DNA of 64,000 bases from Acetobacterium woodii (GCA_016213825.1 JACQZP010000036.1:62001-126000); one strand, 5' to 3'; shown: positions 8,201 through 14,917, counted from the first letter of the stretch. Notes: generated by a model from the sequence alone, not told the origin. Numbers and translations: made by a program.

Positions 8201-9356
8201 CAATGGGAATCCAACGCTTTACTATAACGGGATGACCCTGAGCTGGGCAAAAGGCCGGGAGCTGGCATCGACTACGAAAAGCGGTGTAACCACCACCTAT
8301 CAGTATACGGCCAACGGCATCCGACTGGAAAAGGAGAGTGCAGGTGTAAAAACCCATTTTTATCTCAATGGAGCTCAGATCATGACCCAGATTTGTGGCA
8401 CCGAGCGTTTTGATTTTTATACGGACGAGGCCGGCTTGCTATTTGGTTTTAACTATAACGGTAGTGACTATTACTACATCCGAAACATTCAAAACGACAT
8501 CATCGGGATCGTTGACGCTGCCGGAACCATTGTGGTAAACTATCTTTATGATTCCTGGGGGAAACTCATCAGCATTACCGGGTCGTTAAAAGATACGGTC
8601 GGCTTAAAGAATCCGTTCCGTTACAGAGGCTATTACTACGATGCCGAAACCGGTTTTTATTACCTGAACAGCCGCTATTATGATCCAGAAGTGGGACGCT
8701 TTATCAATCCGGATATCATAATGGGGGCTGGCGATAAAGATCCCATGGCCTATAACCTGTTTCTTTACTGCAATAACAATCCGGTAAATCGTCAGGACCC
8801 CAGCGGATGTAGCTGGGGAGGACTGATAAACTGGTTTAGTAGCACCGTTAATAAAATAGTGAACTGGTTTTCGGGATTATTTAATCCGTCAAGTAATTCA
8901 GGCAGTGTTGCTGGTGGATTGTCATATGCAAACGCCACCTACACGGGTGAAAGCGACAGCGGAGAAGGCGGCGGTGCCCGGGGTGGCTTGGGTTCATGGG
9001 ACGATCGGGATGTCGCAACAGATGTTGAGCAGTCTGTGATGAAAGATACTTATATCATTACATTTGATGAAGCCTGGTCGATGTCGCAAAAATCTTTGCT
9101 TTTGAAAGAGTTGACTCCACTAGCTGGGCTAAACTCTTTAATGGGTATTGTGAATAATTTTGAGGAATATGAAAACCAAAGAAGCATTGGACTAGCAAAT
9201 TTAATTGACATGAGCATCTTAATATTGGGTTTAATAGGTTCAAGGACTATGGAAGGCTATAATCCTTCATATAATATAATGGTTATAGCGGATATACTTC
9301 TTAGCTCAGCATTAAGTGTAATAGATAATAAAATTAAATCGACTTTATTAAACTAA
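2229..9356 (+). CDS. Giant Rhs/YD-repeat polymorphic toxin
   Basis: A 2375-residue protein. In order: a polar N-terminal region without signal peptide; a DNRLRE-type beta domain (about 325-490); first YD-repeat block (about 560-850, e.g. NYAYDGNGNLIKITYPDG); two carbohydrate-binding-like beta domains (about 860-1195); two ricin-type lectin domains (about 1285-1425 and 1440-1590, with QKW-type repeats); second YD-repeat block (about 1600-2130); Rhs-associated core (about 2130-2195, YLNSRYYDPEVGRFINPD, ending NPVNRQDPSG); a linker; and a variable tip (about 2270-2375) rich in hydrophobic residues. The tip is probably a membrane-active toxin released inside the Rhs shell. Two small membrane proteins follow, as expected for immunity genes. 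The absent signal peptide and the adjacent holin/endolysin suggest lysis-type export. The toxin activity itself is unknown. Confidence 0.85.
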   Translation: MTNMINGTLIPKNENDLAKEKSDDVKLNYAIPEFSKEGLAPIVGEVTEKRNAYSKVFQTQNGNMVAAVYKDPVHFEKDGSWKEIDNTLTANSDAVMGDIFENTDSLAAVKIAADGNAAQLICIKKGDYELSWGLNNQTKKENKVINDNVTNKKTCRFVIKENADISDKSNRISMEPLKGEQEIIEHNRQRMAVKKSISYGYYPDIISNIDIEYRLFADKVKENIILKTVAAVDRVPGFNLKHSGMEIRQNTDQSIDFINTDKNEEIIFSFPAPYMMDAAGKRCDDVFYQLTEKNEDESILEIIPDKAWLNHEERKYPVMIDPVTETQKTQNDIDDTFVASNRPDAGYLSAYGSFNVGRNVDEGICRALIKFNQLPQLDPGDIIYSAILRVWQYEFSAIGEQSFKILANEPAGNWSPSTAWNTMPGTDFVTLDSQDVTTVQNGSNITITPKTFDITRLVRKWYDTGINNGVMLRGMEEQSRDAVARFFTSNFDFEAAGIPGSSAQYPAGIFAYKNATGLESYWSYHKQNLGRAGTGYVNDFNGNLVFSHLDAVTNGTRLPISIKHIYNYSESNKSSRFGYGWRINGMQRFESTGITDSPYVYTDDDGTKHYFYNDNGVYRDEDGLLLEYTAIDEGELKHLITCKDKSQLKFDLWGYLRKAIDTNNNSIAYNYGPNANGNFLGNVQDGAGKQITLSYSQDMNRLEKIVDVTGRTTNYAYDGNGNLIKITYPDGTFTQFDYNGHRLIKVIAPDGYAVEYTYSNDMQVQRISKVTEKSGTTTGQTLSITYKNGNQTVFESCGNDGDIAAKTDNLLTTYQFDNMGRPISVRDANGNSAAYDYYSSNLSNNKLNIIGKTQGNVNNPVQNPCFENVADPWHYYALSGGIVYSVNRVDNCGFMDKRSILVVKDTANSMAGVAQDVNIPIKSAKYSVSVYVKTENVIATTVSNPGAVLMIVRVNTDGTHTILGISKPLVGTTDVNINEGWKRVSLNFLLNPGDVTNLKIIGGLNNSTGKAWFDCFQIELGEVPNKFNLINDPSFEISNGSGKGLKYWNGGETDSEDGRVMYTNNPDLSDPNYKEGQYQLQIHGAFGKRKSFMQAINVSGEQGDIFHLGCLGMAKPIPGREFRVAAAVLYESGDPKWTFFDFSPYSTEWQYSGGVISTDDGVAESTRKYNAIHVYIFFADNNNDAYFDSIQLIKDNGKSYVYNEKGELVSTESVARESHFTSDGNANISRLITPSGTAFEYVNDSLNRLKLARNAQGVETMFEYDEAGNPLESVVEHTRSSASVVLGKTYFIRQKTSGKYLDVTGGIDANGTNVCQYTFNGSNSQKWKIVDGKKGYIILQPLCAQTRVLDISGGLNAEGANAAIYDKNGSEAQRFKLKVLSDGSYQIAAKCANDEKVLTNQGSYTNQGTNIDIRSIAGENNDQSWYFEPVETGLALSDTPQDGKVYFMRTRHSGQYWDVSYKATENNSPVVQYYLNRGTNQRYRLESVPNESGYYYIHPEHISSKVLEINNENKLVVYDKTNEDRQKFSFTLNSNGTYRLNVKYSNGGLNTLGVAGGSYNGGANIDVYTNQNAETQQFILELISDTMTVKATYTTDKSRVKTLTNANGKTTVFNYDANNQQVLSIEEPENRLTQYEYNALTDSLEKVRTKMDATSFAEVQFTHSQNRITKVTRNAFDYHFVYDTFGNVTQVKIGTQTSPYLTNEYGPGNGNIKKTTFANGVVVENIRDKMGRLISQNVTPNTTGRCQFSTTYDTMGNVIKETDTNTGRLFEYEYDLIGRLIGIERTGTTMKNHQLRLAYDSKNRVDYRTNKVDAQLTKTQYVYGDGLTAGTLPELIAQVKINGTKRIEYTYDNLARGYSRKLNTTTPFTTTYQIKKGATTGTTTPLVESIKNGTGTLSYTYEVFGNILTIKENGTLKITYVYDLRNQLTKETNQYLGKEIRYTYDAGGNRLTKTETLLASPYTVTTISYGYDPVWKDKLTVYNGQSITSDANGNPTLYYNGMTLSWAKGRELASTTKSGVTTTYQYTANGIRLEKESAGVKTHFYLNGAQIMTQICGTERFDFYTDEAGLLFGFNYNGSDYYYIRNIQNDIIGIVDAAGTIVVNYLYDSWGKLISITGSLKDTVGLKNPFRYRGYYYDAETGFYYLNSRYYDPEVGRFINPDIIMGAGDKDPMAYNLFLYCNNNPVNRQDPSGCSWGGLINWFSSTVNKIVNWFSGLFNPSSNSGSVAGGLSYANATYTGESDSGEGGGARGGLGSWDDRDVATDVEQSVMKDTYIITFDEAWSMSQKSLLLKELTPLAGLNSLMGIVNNFEEYENQRSIGLANLIDMSILILGLIGSRTMEGYNPSYNIMVIADILLSSALSVIDNKIKSTLLN
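7516..9039 (+). repeat. Direct repeat, copy 1 (Rhs core, expressed gene)
   Basis: This 1524-bp segment of the Rhs gene recurs at 12611-13972 with very high identity. The only length difference is a 162-bp deletion in the second copy. The copies diverge abruptly after the shared ...GAGCAGTCTGTGA, exactly where the tips begin. Confidence 0.9.
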
Positions 9357-9368
9357 AGAGAACTTTAG

Positions 9369-9395
9369 TCTCCCTCCAATTATGTTGGGGGGAGA
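9369..9395. other. Hairpin just after the Rhs stop codon
   Basis: Stem TCTCCCTCCAA (9369-9379) with TTGGGGGGAGA (9385-9395), one G-T pair, five-base loop. An A-rich rather than T-rich run follows, so it may be an mRNA-stabilising hairpin or a weak terminator. The remaining DNA to 9570 shows no gene. Confidence 0.45.
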
Positions 9396-9570
9396 TAAAA
9401 AATATATACATGTCTAATAAAATATCTCTTGAAATAGGAATTTTGAAGAAAATTACAAATGGATTAATAGGAGCCAAGAACGATAGTTGATGTTTAACAA
9501 GAGTAATTTTATGATATAAATAAGATTTAAGATTATAAATGTTGATTTTAGACAGAAAGAAGGGTGAAAT

Positions 9571-9828
9571 TTGGAAGAACGAGCATATAAGGTAGGTCTA
9601 GCAAGTGCGGGTTTATTTCTTATTGGAATAGTATTCGTTTTTTTTGATGCATTTCCAGAAATTTTCAATTATGCAATTAGTTTATCATCAATTACTTTAG
9701 GCGTCGACGCAATAATTCAAGCCAGGAAAGAATTAGTAAATGATCCCCAAAAAACAAAAGCCAAAATTGGTCTTATCCTTGGAGTTACAGTTGCTTCTCT
9801 TCAATTGATTCTTTATTTTATATTTTGA
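9571..9828 (+). CDS. Small membrane protein, candidate immunity protein (family A, copy 1)
   Basis: An 85-residue protein with three hydrophobic helices (about 8-26, 30-45 and 65-84) and a cytoplasmic-type loop QARKELVNDPQKTKAKIG. It starts at TTG with GAAGGGTGA upstream; the paralogue at 11385 keeps the same TTG. The pattern K-E-L-x2-(D/N)-P-x(3-4)-K-x-K-I-G-x-I-L-G is shared with the genes at 9920, 11385 and 11730. It is the first gene after Rhs tip 1, and a decayed tip-1 copy also precedes its paralogue at 11385, so it is the best candidate for cognate immunity. The family was not recognised. Confidence 0.55.
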   Translation: MEERAYKVGLASAGLFLIGIVFVFFDAFPEIFNYAISLSSITLGVDAIIQARKELVNDPQKTKAKIGLILGVTVASLQLILYFIF

Positions 9829-9919
9829 TTAGTTATGGGAAATATCGTGTCTGATACAAGAATGTTATTAATTGATGGGTGACTAAATCATAAATTATAG
9901 AAGAAAAAGAGGGCGTGAA

Positions 9920-10195
9920 ATGGAAAAATTTAGAGCATTTCCAATTGCATTATGTGCGATTGGTTCATATTTTTTAGGTGGAGTTTTGGGAAAGATGGAC
10001 TCATTGGCTAGTACTGTTGGCGGGTATCTTGTTTTGATATCCATTTGCTTATCAATTGCAGCTATAGTCAAAGGTAAAAAAGAATTACGTTATGATCCGG
10101 GGAATAAAAAATCAAAAATTGGTTTTATTTTAGGAATAATAGTTACTTCAATTCATTTGTTTATTAACTTTATATATATACTATTAATAATTTAG
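9920..10195 (+). CDS. Small membrane protein (family A, copy 2)
   Basis: A 91-residue, three-helix membrane protein related to the gene at 9571 (shared loop KGKKELRYDPGNKKSKIGFILG) and closest to the one at 11730. The ATG at 9920 is preceded by a GAGGGCG ribosome-binding site. It probably encodes an accessory or orphan immunity protein kept from an earlier tip module. No catalytic residues are visible and no named family is recognised. Confidence 0.5.
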   Translation: MEKFRAFPIALCAIGSYFLGGVLGKMDSLASTVGGYLVLISICLSIAAIVKGKKELRYDPGNKKSKIGFILGIIVTSIHLFINFIYILLII

Positions 10196-10219
10196 TTTGA
10201 ATTTACGGGATGATTTCTG

Positions 10220-10645
10220 AGTGGCATTGGTACCAGTGGCAGAGGAAGCTCATGGGGCGATTAGGATGAAGGGGTAAATGTCGGACAAACCATACTGGAT
10301 GAAGCACGTTCATATTCATTGGAGGAATGGATAACGACAAAACCTGCAATGGCGACACCACAGATCGCAGTGAAAAGTTTTGCCAAAAGCTTAAAGGTTG
10401 GTCCCATCACAGCGCTACTCTTCGCATCAGATATCAATTCAAACTTTCAGCAATATGAAGGGAATGACACCAATATTGCCATTGCAAATGGAATCGATAT
10501 TGCAGTTCTTTTGGCTGGAGTGGCTACGGGGGCATTATTAGCAACATCGGCATTGCCAGTGGTAGCAATTGCGGCGATCGCGATTGGCACGGGTGTGTTT
10601 TTATCATGGTATGGAGATCAGATAGAAAGAAAATTGATTGACTAA
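10220..10645 (+). pseudogene. Truncated Rhs C-terminal tip (tip-2 type)
   Basis: Reading from 10220 gives the linker SGIGTSGRGSSWGD, an in-frame TAG (10262-10264), then DEGVNVGQTILDEARSYS and a 120-residue tip closely related to the end of the Rhs module at 12592-14322 (shared ATGALLATSALPV and a PQIAVKS/PSIAVKS block). No upstream Rhs core and no convincing start codon remain. It is a displaced tip fragment still followed by its family-B membrane gene. The alanine/glycine-rich hydrophobic hairpin near its end suggests a membrane-inserting toxin. Confidence 0.7.
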
Positions 10646-10653
10646 AGGAGAAG

Positions 10654-11016
10654 ATGGTGGAAAAATCGGGGTTGTTTTTTGTAATCTATGCAATCTATAC
10701 TGTATGGCTTGTAGTAGACTTGATAAAAAGTAAAGGACAAAGCATGACTAAGATTGTCAGGAGAGCAACCATATTTTTCACGATTGTTGGCTGGCTGGTG
10801 TACTTTGTTTTGTATGGAAATTTAGTTTCCGGCATACCAAATTATGAAGTATTCCAATACATTGTCGGGATTGCATTTATGGTTATGATGTGGTCATTTG
10901 TGGCCCCACATGTACATGTTGAAAAGGGCACACCAACCTATGAACTATTAAAAGGTTGTATAATTGGGATAATATTGGTAATTTTATATCTTGTCTATCT
11001 TGTTAATACGCGTTAA
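10654..11016 (+). CDS. Four-helix membrane protein, candidate immunity protein (family B, copy 1)
   Basis: A 120-residue protein with four predicted membrane helices and conserved blocks VWLVVDLIKSKGQSMTKIVRRA and FVAPHVHVEKGTPTYELLKG. It starts 8 bp after the tip-2-type fragment; the other copies are at 12021 and 14343, the latter again directly after a tip of the same type. Co-occurrence with tip 2 is the evidence for an immunity role. An integral-membrane immunity protein would fit a pore-forming tip. Confidence 0.55.
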   Translation: MVEKSGLFFVIYAIYTVWLVVDLIKSKGQSMTKIVRRATIFFTIVGWLVYFVLYGNLVSGIPNYEVFQYIVGIAFMVMMWSFVAPHVHVEKGTPTYELLKGCIIGIILVILYLVYLVNTR

Positions 11017-11026
11017 AAGTTCTGCA

Positions 11027-11064
11027 AATGGATCGGTGCTGAAATAATTCGGTACCGATCCATT
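11027..11064. repeat. Module-end hairpin, copy 1
   Basis: A 17-bp stem (11027-11043 with 11048-11064, core GGATCGGT/ACCGATCC) closes on the loop ATAA. Near-identical hairpins lie at 14918-14955 and, with a diverged stem, at 12491-12534; each follows a family-B gene. It may work as a terminator, or as the boundary used in module exchange. Confidence 0.7.
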
Positions 11065-11170
11065 TTAATATGTAGGTGTTTTAGAAGAACTGGAAAGACA
11101 GGCCAACACAATGAAAATATGATGCCCTAGGGAATGAGAACAAAGAGAGTGTTAGCCAATACCTAGGACT

Positions 11171-11335
11171 TCATCGGAATTATTGTCGCCGCGGTAACCA
11201 TCATGTTAAACTACCTTTATGATTTCTGGGCGAAGCTCATAAACAGCATCGGTTGTCGAAAGACAAAATTCTATTAACTAGAAATGACGTTTAATGAGTA
11301 TCGCGAACAATTTTGAGGAATCAGAAGAACTTATA
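11171..11335 (+). pseudogene. Decayed Rhs core and tip-1 remnant
   Basis: Translation by eye recovers GIIVAAVTIMLNYLYDFWAK, matching GIVDAAGTIVVNYLYDSWGK of the intact Rhs core, then SLMSIANNFEESEE, matching SLMGIVNNFEEYEN of tip 1, with frame shifts and a large gap between. It precedes a family-A gene just as the intact tip 1 does, showing that a whole tip-1 module was once duplicated here. Confidence 0.65.
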
Positions 11336-11384
11336 ATCTTATAATATAAGGTGAAATTTTTTTAAATGGAAAGAAGGATCAATT

Positions 11385-11638
11385 TTGGAAGAACGAGCAT
11401 ATAAGGTAGGACTAGCAAGTGTGGGTTTATTTATTATTGGAATAGTATTCGTTTTTTTCGATGCATTTCCAGAAATTTTCAGTTATGCAATTAGCTTATC
11501 ATCAATTACTTTAGGCGTCGACGCAATAATTCAAGCCAGGAAAGAATTAGTAGATGATCACAAAAAAAAGCCAAAATTGGTCTTATCCTTGGAATTACAG
11601 TTACTTCTCTTCAATTAATTCTTTATTTTATATTTTGA
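11385..11638 (+). pseudogene. Frameshifted family-A membrane protein (copy 3)
   Basis: The first 60 codons are almost identical to the gene at 9571, including the TTG start. In an A-rich tract near 11560-11570 the copy has lost about four bases. The frame then ends at 11618 with an unrelated tail, while the homologous C-terminal coding sequence continues in another frame to the TGA at 11638. Confidence 0.75.
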
Positions 11639-11729
11639 TTCTCAATGGAGAATTTTGATATATTATATAAAATCCTAAAAAATAGTGAGTAGTTAGAGCC
11701 ACTAAATAGAAACAGAAAAAGAGGTCAAA

Positions 11730-12008
11730 ATGCAATATTTTAGAGCATTTCAAATTGGGTTATTCGGAATTGGACTTTATCTGTCAGGGGTAGTTTTGGA
11801 AGAGTTCGGCTTTATACAGAGCATGGTTGGCAACCTTTTGGGCTTAGCATCGTTTGGCTTGGCAATTGTCGCTTTGATAAAGGGAAAAAATGAACTGAAT
11901 GAAAACCCTAAAGATCGAAAAGCCAAAATTGGCTTTATTTTAGGCGCTATAGTTGTTTCAGTACAATTGTTCGTTTTCTTCTTAATTATCTTATTGACAA
12001 TAACATAA
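11730..12008 (+). CDS. Small membrane protein (family A, copy 4)
   Basis: A 92-residue, three-helix membrane protein; the loop KGKNELNENPKDRKAKIGFILG places it with the genes at 9571 and 9920. The ATG at 11730 follows an AAAGAGGTC ribosome-binding site. It lies 12 bp from the family-B gene at 12021, so the two are probably co-transcribed; no toxin tip stands directly before this pair. It is likely an orphan immunity gene. Confidence 0.5.
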   Translation: MQYFRAFQIGLFGIGLYLSGVVLEEFGFIQSMVGNLLGLASFGLAIVALIKGKNELNENPKDRKAKIGFILGAIVVSVQLFVFFLIILLTIT

Positions 12009-12020
12009 TGGAGAAAAAAG

Positions 12021-12386
12021 ATGGAGAGATCAGTATTACTGGGTGTGCTTTTAACAATTTATACCATATGGCTTGTTGTGGATTTGATAAAAAGCAAAGG
12101 GAAAAGCATGACTAAAATTGTCAGAAGAGCAACTATTTTTTTCACAATAGGGGGCTGGGTTATGTACCTGATGTATATTGGTTCTCCTACTATATTTGGT
12201 GAAATGAACAGTAGTGCCTTTAAAATTGCAATAAGTCTGGGGTTTCTTGTTATGATGGGGCTGTTCATAGCCCCATATGTACAGATTGAAAAGGGAACAC
12301 CGACTTATGAAATGCTAAAAGGCGGAATAATTACCCTTGTTCTATTAATTTTATTAGGAGTAATTGGTTATAATTTTTGGTTTTAG
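12021..12386 (+). CDS. Candidate immunity protein (family B, copy 2)
   Basis: A 121-residue, four-helix membrane protein, strongly similar to copies at 10654 and 14343 (IWLVVDLIKSKGKSMTKIVRRA; EKGTPTYEMLKGG). The leader TAATGGAGAAAAAAGATG is shared with the 14343 copy, so the unit was duplicated with its translation signal. It lacks an adjacent tip and may protect against tip 2 while the downstream module is silent. Confidence 0.55.
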   Translation: MERSVLLGVLLTIYTIWLVVDLIKSKGKSMTKIVRRATIFFTIGGWVMYLMYIGSPTIFGEMNSSAFKIAISLGFLVMMGLFIAPYVQIEKGTPTYEMLKGGIITLVLLILLGVIGYNFWF

Positions 12387-12490
12387 AAGGTTAAACGCTT
12401 GGAATACCTCAAAAATTGAGCAGTCCTAATTGTTGGGGATATAAAAAGTCATATAGTTTAGGCTTAAGAATGTATCAGAAATAAAATGAT

Positions 12491-12534
12491 AAAAAGTGAT
12501 CTGTGCTGAAATAATCCAGTACAGATCACTTTTT
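12491..12534. repeat. Module-end hairpin, copy 2 (diverged stem)
   Basis: An 18-bp stem, AAAAAGTGATCTGT paired with ACAGATCACTTTTT, with the interior GCTGAAATAATCCAG matching copies 1 and 3. The outer bases differ but compensate, so the pairing is conserved while the sequence is not. The trailing T run makes this copy a good terminator. Confidence 0.7.
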
Positions 12535-12591
12535 AATTTAGAGGCTTTCTCGAAGAATCAGTTAAAACAATGGAAATTTAATGAAAGGTAC

Positions 12592-14322
12592 ATGGTTTTC
12601 AAAGCGAGTAATACCAATACCGGACGATTGTTTGAGTACGAATACGATTTAATCGGACGGCTCATCGGCATTGAGCGAACCGGTACAACCATGAAAAATC
12701 ATCAGTTGCGGCTAGCCTATGACAGCAAGAACCGGGTGGATTATCGCACCAACAAAGTGGATACGCAGTTGACGAAAACCCAGTATGTGTATGGCGATGG
12801 CTTAACCGCCGGGACGCTGCCGGAATTGATTGCACAGGTTAAGGTCAATGGGACAAAACGGATTGAATACACCTACGACAATCTGGCAAGAGGTTACAGC
12901 CGGAAGCTCAACACCACGACACCCTTTACCACCACCTACCAGATCAAAAAAGGAACCGCAGCAGGGACCACCACTCCTCTGGTTGAAAGCATTAAAAATG
13001 GCACCAGCACCCTGAGTTATACCTACGATGTTTTCGGTAATATCCTGACAATAAAAGAAAATGGAACGTTAAAAATCACCTATGTTTATGATTTGCGGAA
13101 CCAGTTAACAAAAGAAACAAATCAGTATCTGGGGAAAGAGATCCGTTACACCTATGATGCCGGGGGAAACCGATTGACAAAAACCGAAACATTGCTGGCA
13201 AGCCCCTATACGGTAACGACCATCAGCTATGGATATGATCCGGCCTGGAAAGATAAGCTGACAGTTTACAACGGACAGTCCATTACCAGTGATGCCAATG
13301 GGAATCCAACGCTTTACTATAGCGGGATGACCCTGAGCTGGGCAAAAGGCCGGGAGCTGGCATCGACTATGAAAAGCGGTGTGACCACCACCTATCAGTA
13401 TACAGCCAATGGCATCCGACTGGAAAAGGAGAGTGCCGGTGTAAAAACCCATTTTTATCTCAATGGAGCTCAGATCGTGACCCAGATTTGTGGCACCGAG
13501 CGTTTTGATTTTTATACGGACGAGACTGGCTTGCTATTTGGTTTTAACTATAACGGTAGTGACTATTACTACGATACCGAAACCGGTTTTTATTACCTGA
13601 ACAGCCGCTATTATGATCCAGAAGTGGGACGCTTTATCAACCCGGATATCATAATGGGGGCTGGCGATAAAGATCCCATGGCCTATAACCTGTTTCTTTA
13701 CTGCAATAACAATCCGGTTAACCGCCAGGACCCCAGCGGATGTGGCTGGGGAGGACTGATAAACTGGTTTAGTAGTACCGTTAATAAAATAGTGAACTGG
13801 TTTTCGGGATTATTTAATCCGTCAAGTAATTCAGGCAGTGTTGCTGGTGGATTGTCATATGCAAACGCCACCTACACGGGTGAAAGTGACAGCGGAGAAG
13901 GCAGCGGTGCCCGGGGTGGCTTGGGTTCATGGGACGATCGGGATGTCGCAACAGATGTTGAGCAGTCTGTGACAAAAGAACTCTATGTCTATACATTAGA
14001 TGAAGCGCGGACTTTTGATCAATTTCAAATTGCACCATCGATCGCAGTGAAGAGTGTTTCAAGCGGTTTAAAAATCGGACCGATGGCAGGTGCATTTTTT
14101 GCAAATGATATCCGGTTGAACTATGAACAGTATGCGGGGAATAACTATAACATTTTAACTGCAAATATTATAGATACAGTTGTTTTGGGTCTCGGCATTG
14201 CTGCAGGGGCATTATTAGCAACATCGGCATTACCAGTATTTGTGATAGCAGGAGCAGCGATAGCAACAGGTGTTGCTTTATCGATGGCAGCAGGAGAGAT
14301 TGAGCGTGTATTAACACAATAA
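12592..14322 (+). CDS. Orphan Rhs core module with alternative tip
   Basis: About 576 codons from the ATG at 12592 (GAAAGG four bases upstream); the frame is open 5' to a GTG at 12496, but that lies inside the hairpin repeat. From 12611 it copies the second YD block and core of the large Rhs protein, minus 54 residues of core, then switches to a different tip beginning KELYVYTLDEARTF and ending in an Ala/Gly-rich hydrophobic hairpin (AAGALLATSALPVFVIAGAA). It lacks the N-terminal two-thirds of an Rhs protein and is probably a silent donor for replacing tip 1 by recombination, as known for orphan rhs and cdiA modules. A family-B gene follows after 20 bp. Confidence 0.75.
   Translation: MVFKASNTNTGRLFEYEYDLIGRLIGIERTGTTMKNHQLRLAYDSKNRVDYRTNKVDTQLTKTQYVYGDGLTAGTLPELIAQVKVNGTKRIEYTYDNLARGYSRKLNTTTPFTTTYQIKKGTAAGTTTPLVESIKNGTSTLSYTYDVFGNILTIKENGTLKITYVYDLRNQLTKETNQYLGKEIRYTYDAGGNRLTKTETLLASPYTVTTISYGYDPAWKDKLTVYNGQSITSDANGNPTLYYSGMTLSWAKGRELASTMKSGVTTTYQYTANGIRLEKESAGVKTHFYLNGAQIVTQICGTERFDFYTDETGLLFGFNYNGSDYYYDTETGFYYLNSRYYDPEVGRFINPDIIMGAGDKDPMAYNLFLYCNNNPVNRQDPSGCGWGGLINWFSSTVNKIVNWFSGLFNPSSNSGSVAGGLSYANATYTGESDSGEGSGARGGLGSWDDRDVATDVEQSVTKELYVYTLDEARTFDQFQIAPSIAVKSVSSGLKIGPMAGAFFANDIRLNYEQYAGNNYNILTANIIDTVVLGLGIAAGALLATSALPVFVIAGAAIATGVALSMAAGEIERVLTQ
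12611..13972 (+). repeat. Direct repeat, copy 2 (Rhs core, orphan module)
   Basis: The 1362-bp partner of 7516-9039. It is collinear except for a 162-bp loss corresponding to 8468-8629, bounded in copy 1 by the 10-bp direct repeat CTATTACTAC. The arithmetic is exact (1524 minus 162), so there are no other net indels. Confidence 0.9.
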
Positions 14323-14342
14323 TATAATAATGGAGAAAAAAG

Positions 14343-14723
14343 ATGGAGAGAACAGTATTACTGGGTGCGCTTTTAACGATTTATACCATATGGCTTGTTG
14401 TGGATTTGATAAAAAGCAAAGGAAAAAGCATGACTAAGATTATGAGACGAGCAGCTATTTTTTTCGCAATAGCAGGCTGGTTCATGTACCTGCTTTATAT
14501 TGGTTCTCCCATAATTGGAGGAATGAACAATAGTGCTTTTAAAATTGCAATTAGTCTGGGGTTTCTTGTCATGATGGGGCTATTTATAGCCCCACATGTA
14601 CATATTGAAAAGGGCACACCGACTTATGAATTAATAAAGGGTGCCCTAATAATGGTTGTTGTATCCATTATTGCACTTATAATATTGGTAAGTTTGGGTC
14701 CAGACTATATTAATTCACTTTGA
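14343..14723 (+). CDS. Candidate immunity protein (family B, copy 3)
   Basis: A 126-residue, four-helix membrane protein, close paralogue of the 12021 and 10654 genes with a longer last helix. It lies 20 bp after the orphan Rhs tip 2 and would be cognate to it. The ribosome-binding region TGGAGAAAAAAG is the same as at 12021. No family is recognised; the immunity role is inferred from position and repeated co-occurrence with the tip. Confidence 0.55.
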   Translation: MERTVLLGALLTIYTIWLVVDLIKSKGKSMTKIMRRAAIFFAIAGWFMYLLYIGSPIIGGMNNSAFKIAISLGFLVMMGLFIAPHVHIEKGTPTYELIKGALIMVVVSIIALIILVSLGPDYINSL

Positions 14724-14917
14724 AATATTTTATGGCTAGGGTGGCAGAAATAACTTAATCAAAATGATGGTTCTATATTAACTGTGTAACGTTTTCTGAT
14801 CAATTAGATTTAAAAACAGAATTGTGAAAAACTGAGGTGATTTTAGCAAGTTTTATTTGGCCTCAATATGTGGGTTGTAATTGGCTCTTAGAATTATATA
14901 TTTTAGTTAATACGCAA

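Noticed and set aside
12496-12591. Upstream GTG start for the orphan Rhs module
   Set aside because: The GTG lies in the stem of the hairpin repeat and the extra residues have no Rhs similarity; the ATG at 12592 has a ribosome-binding site.
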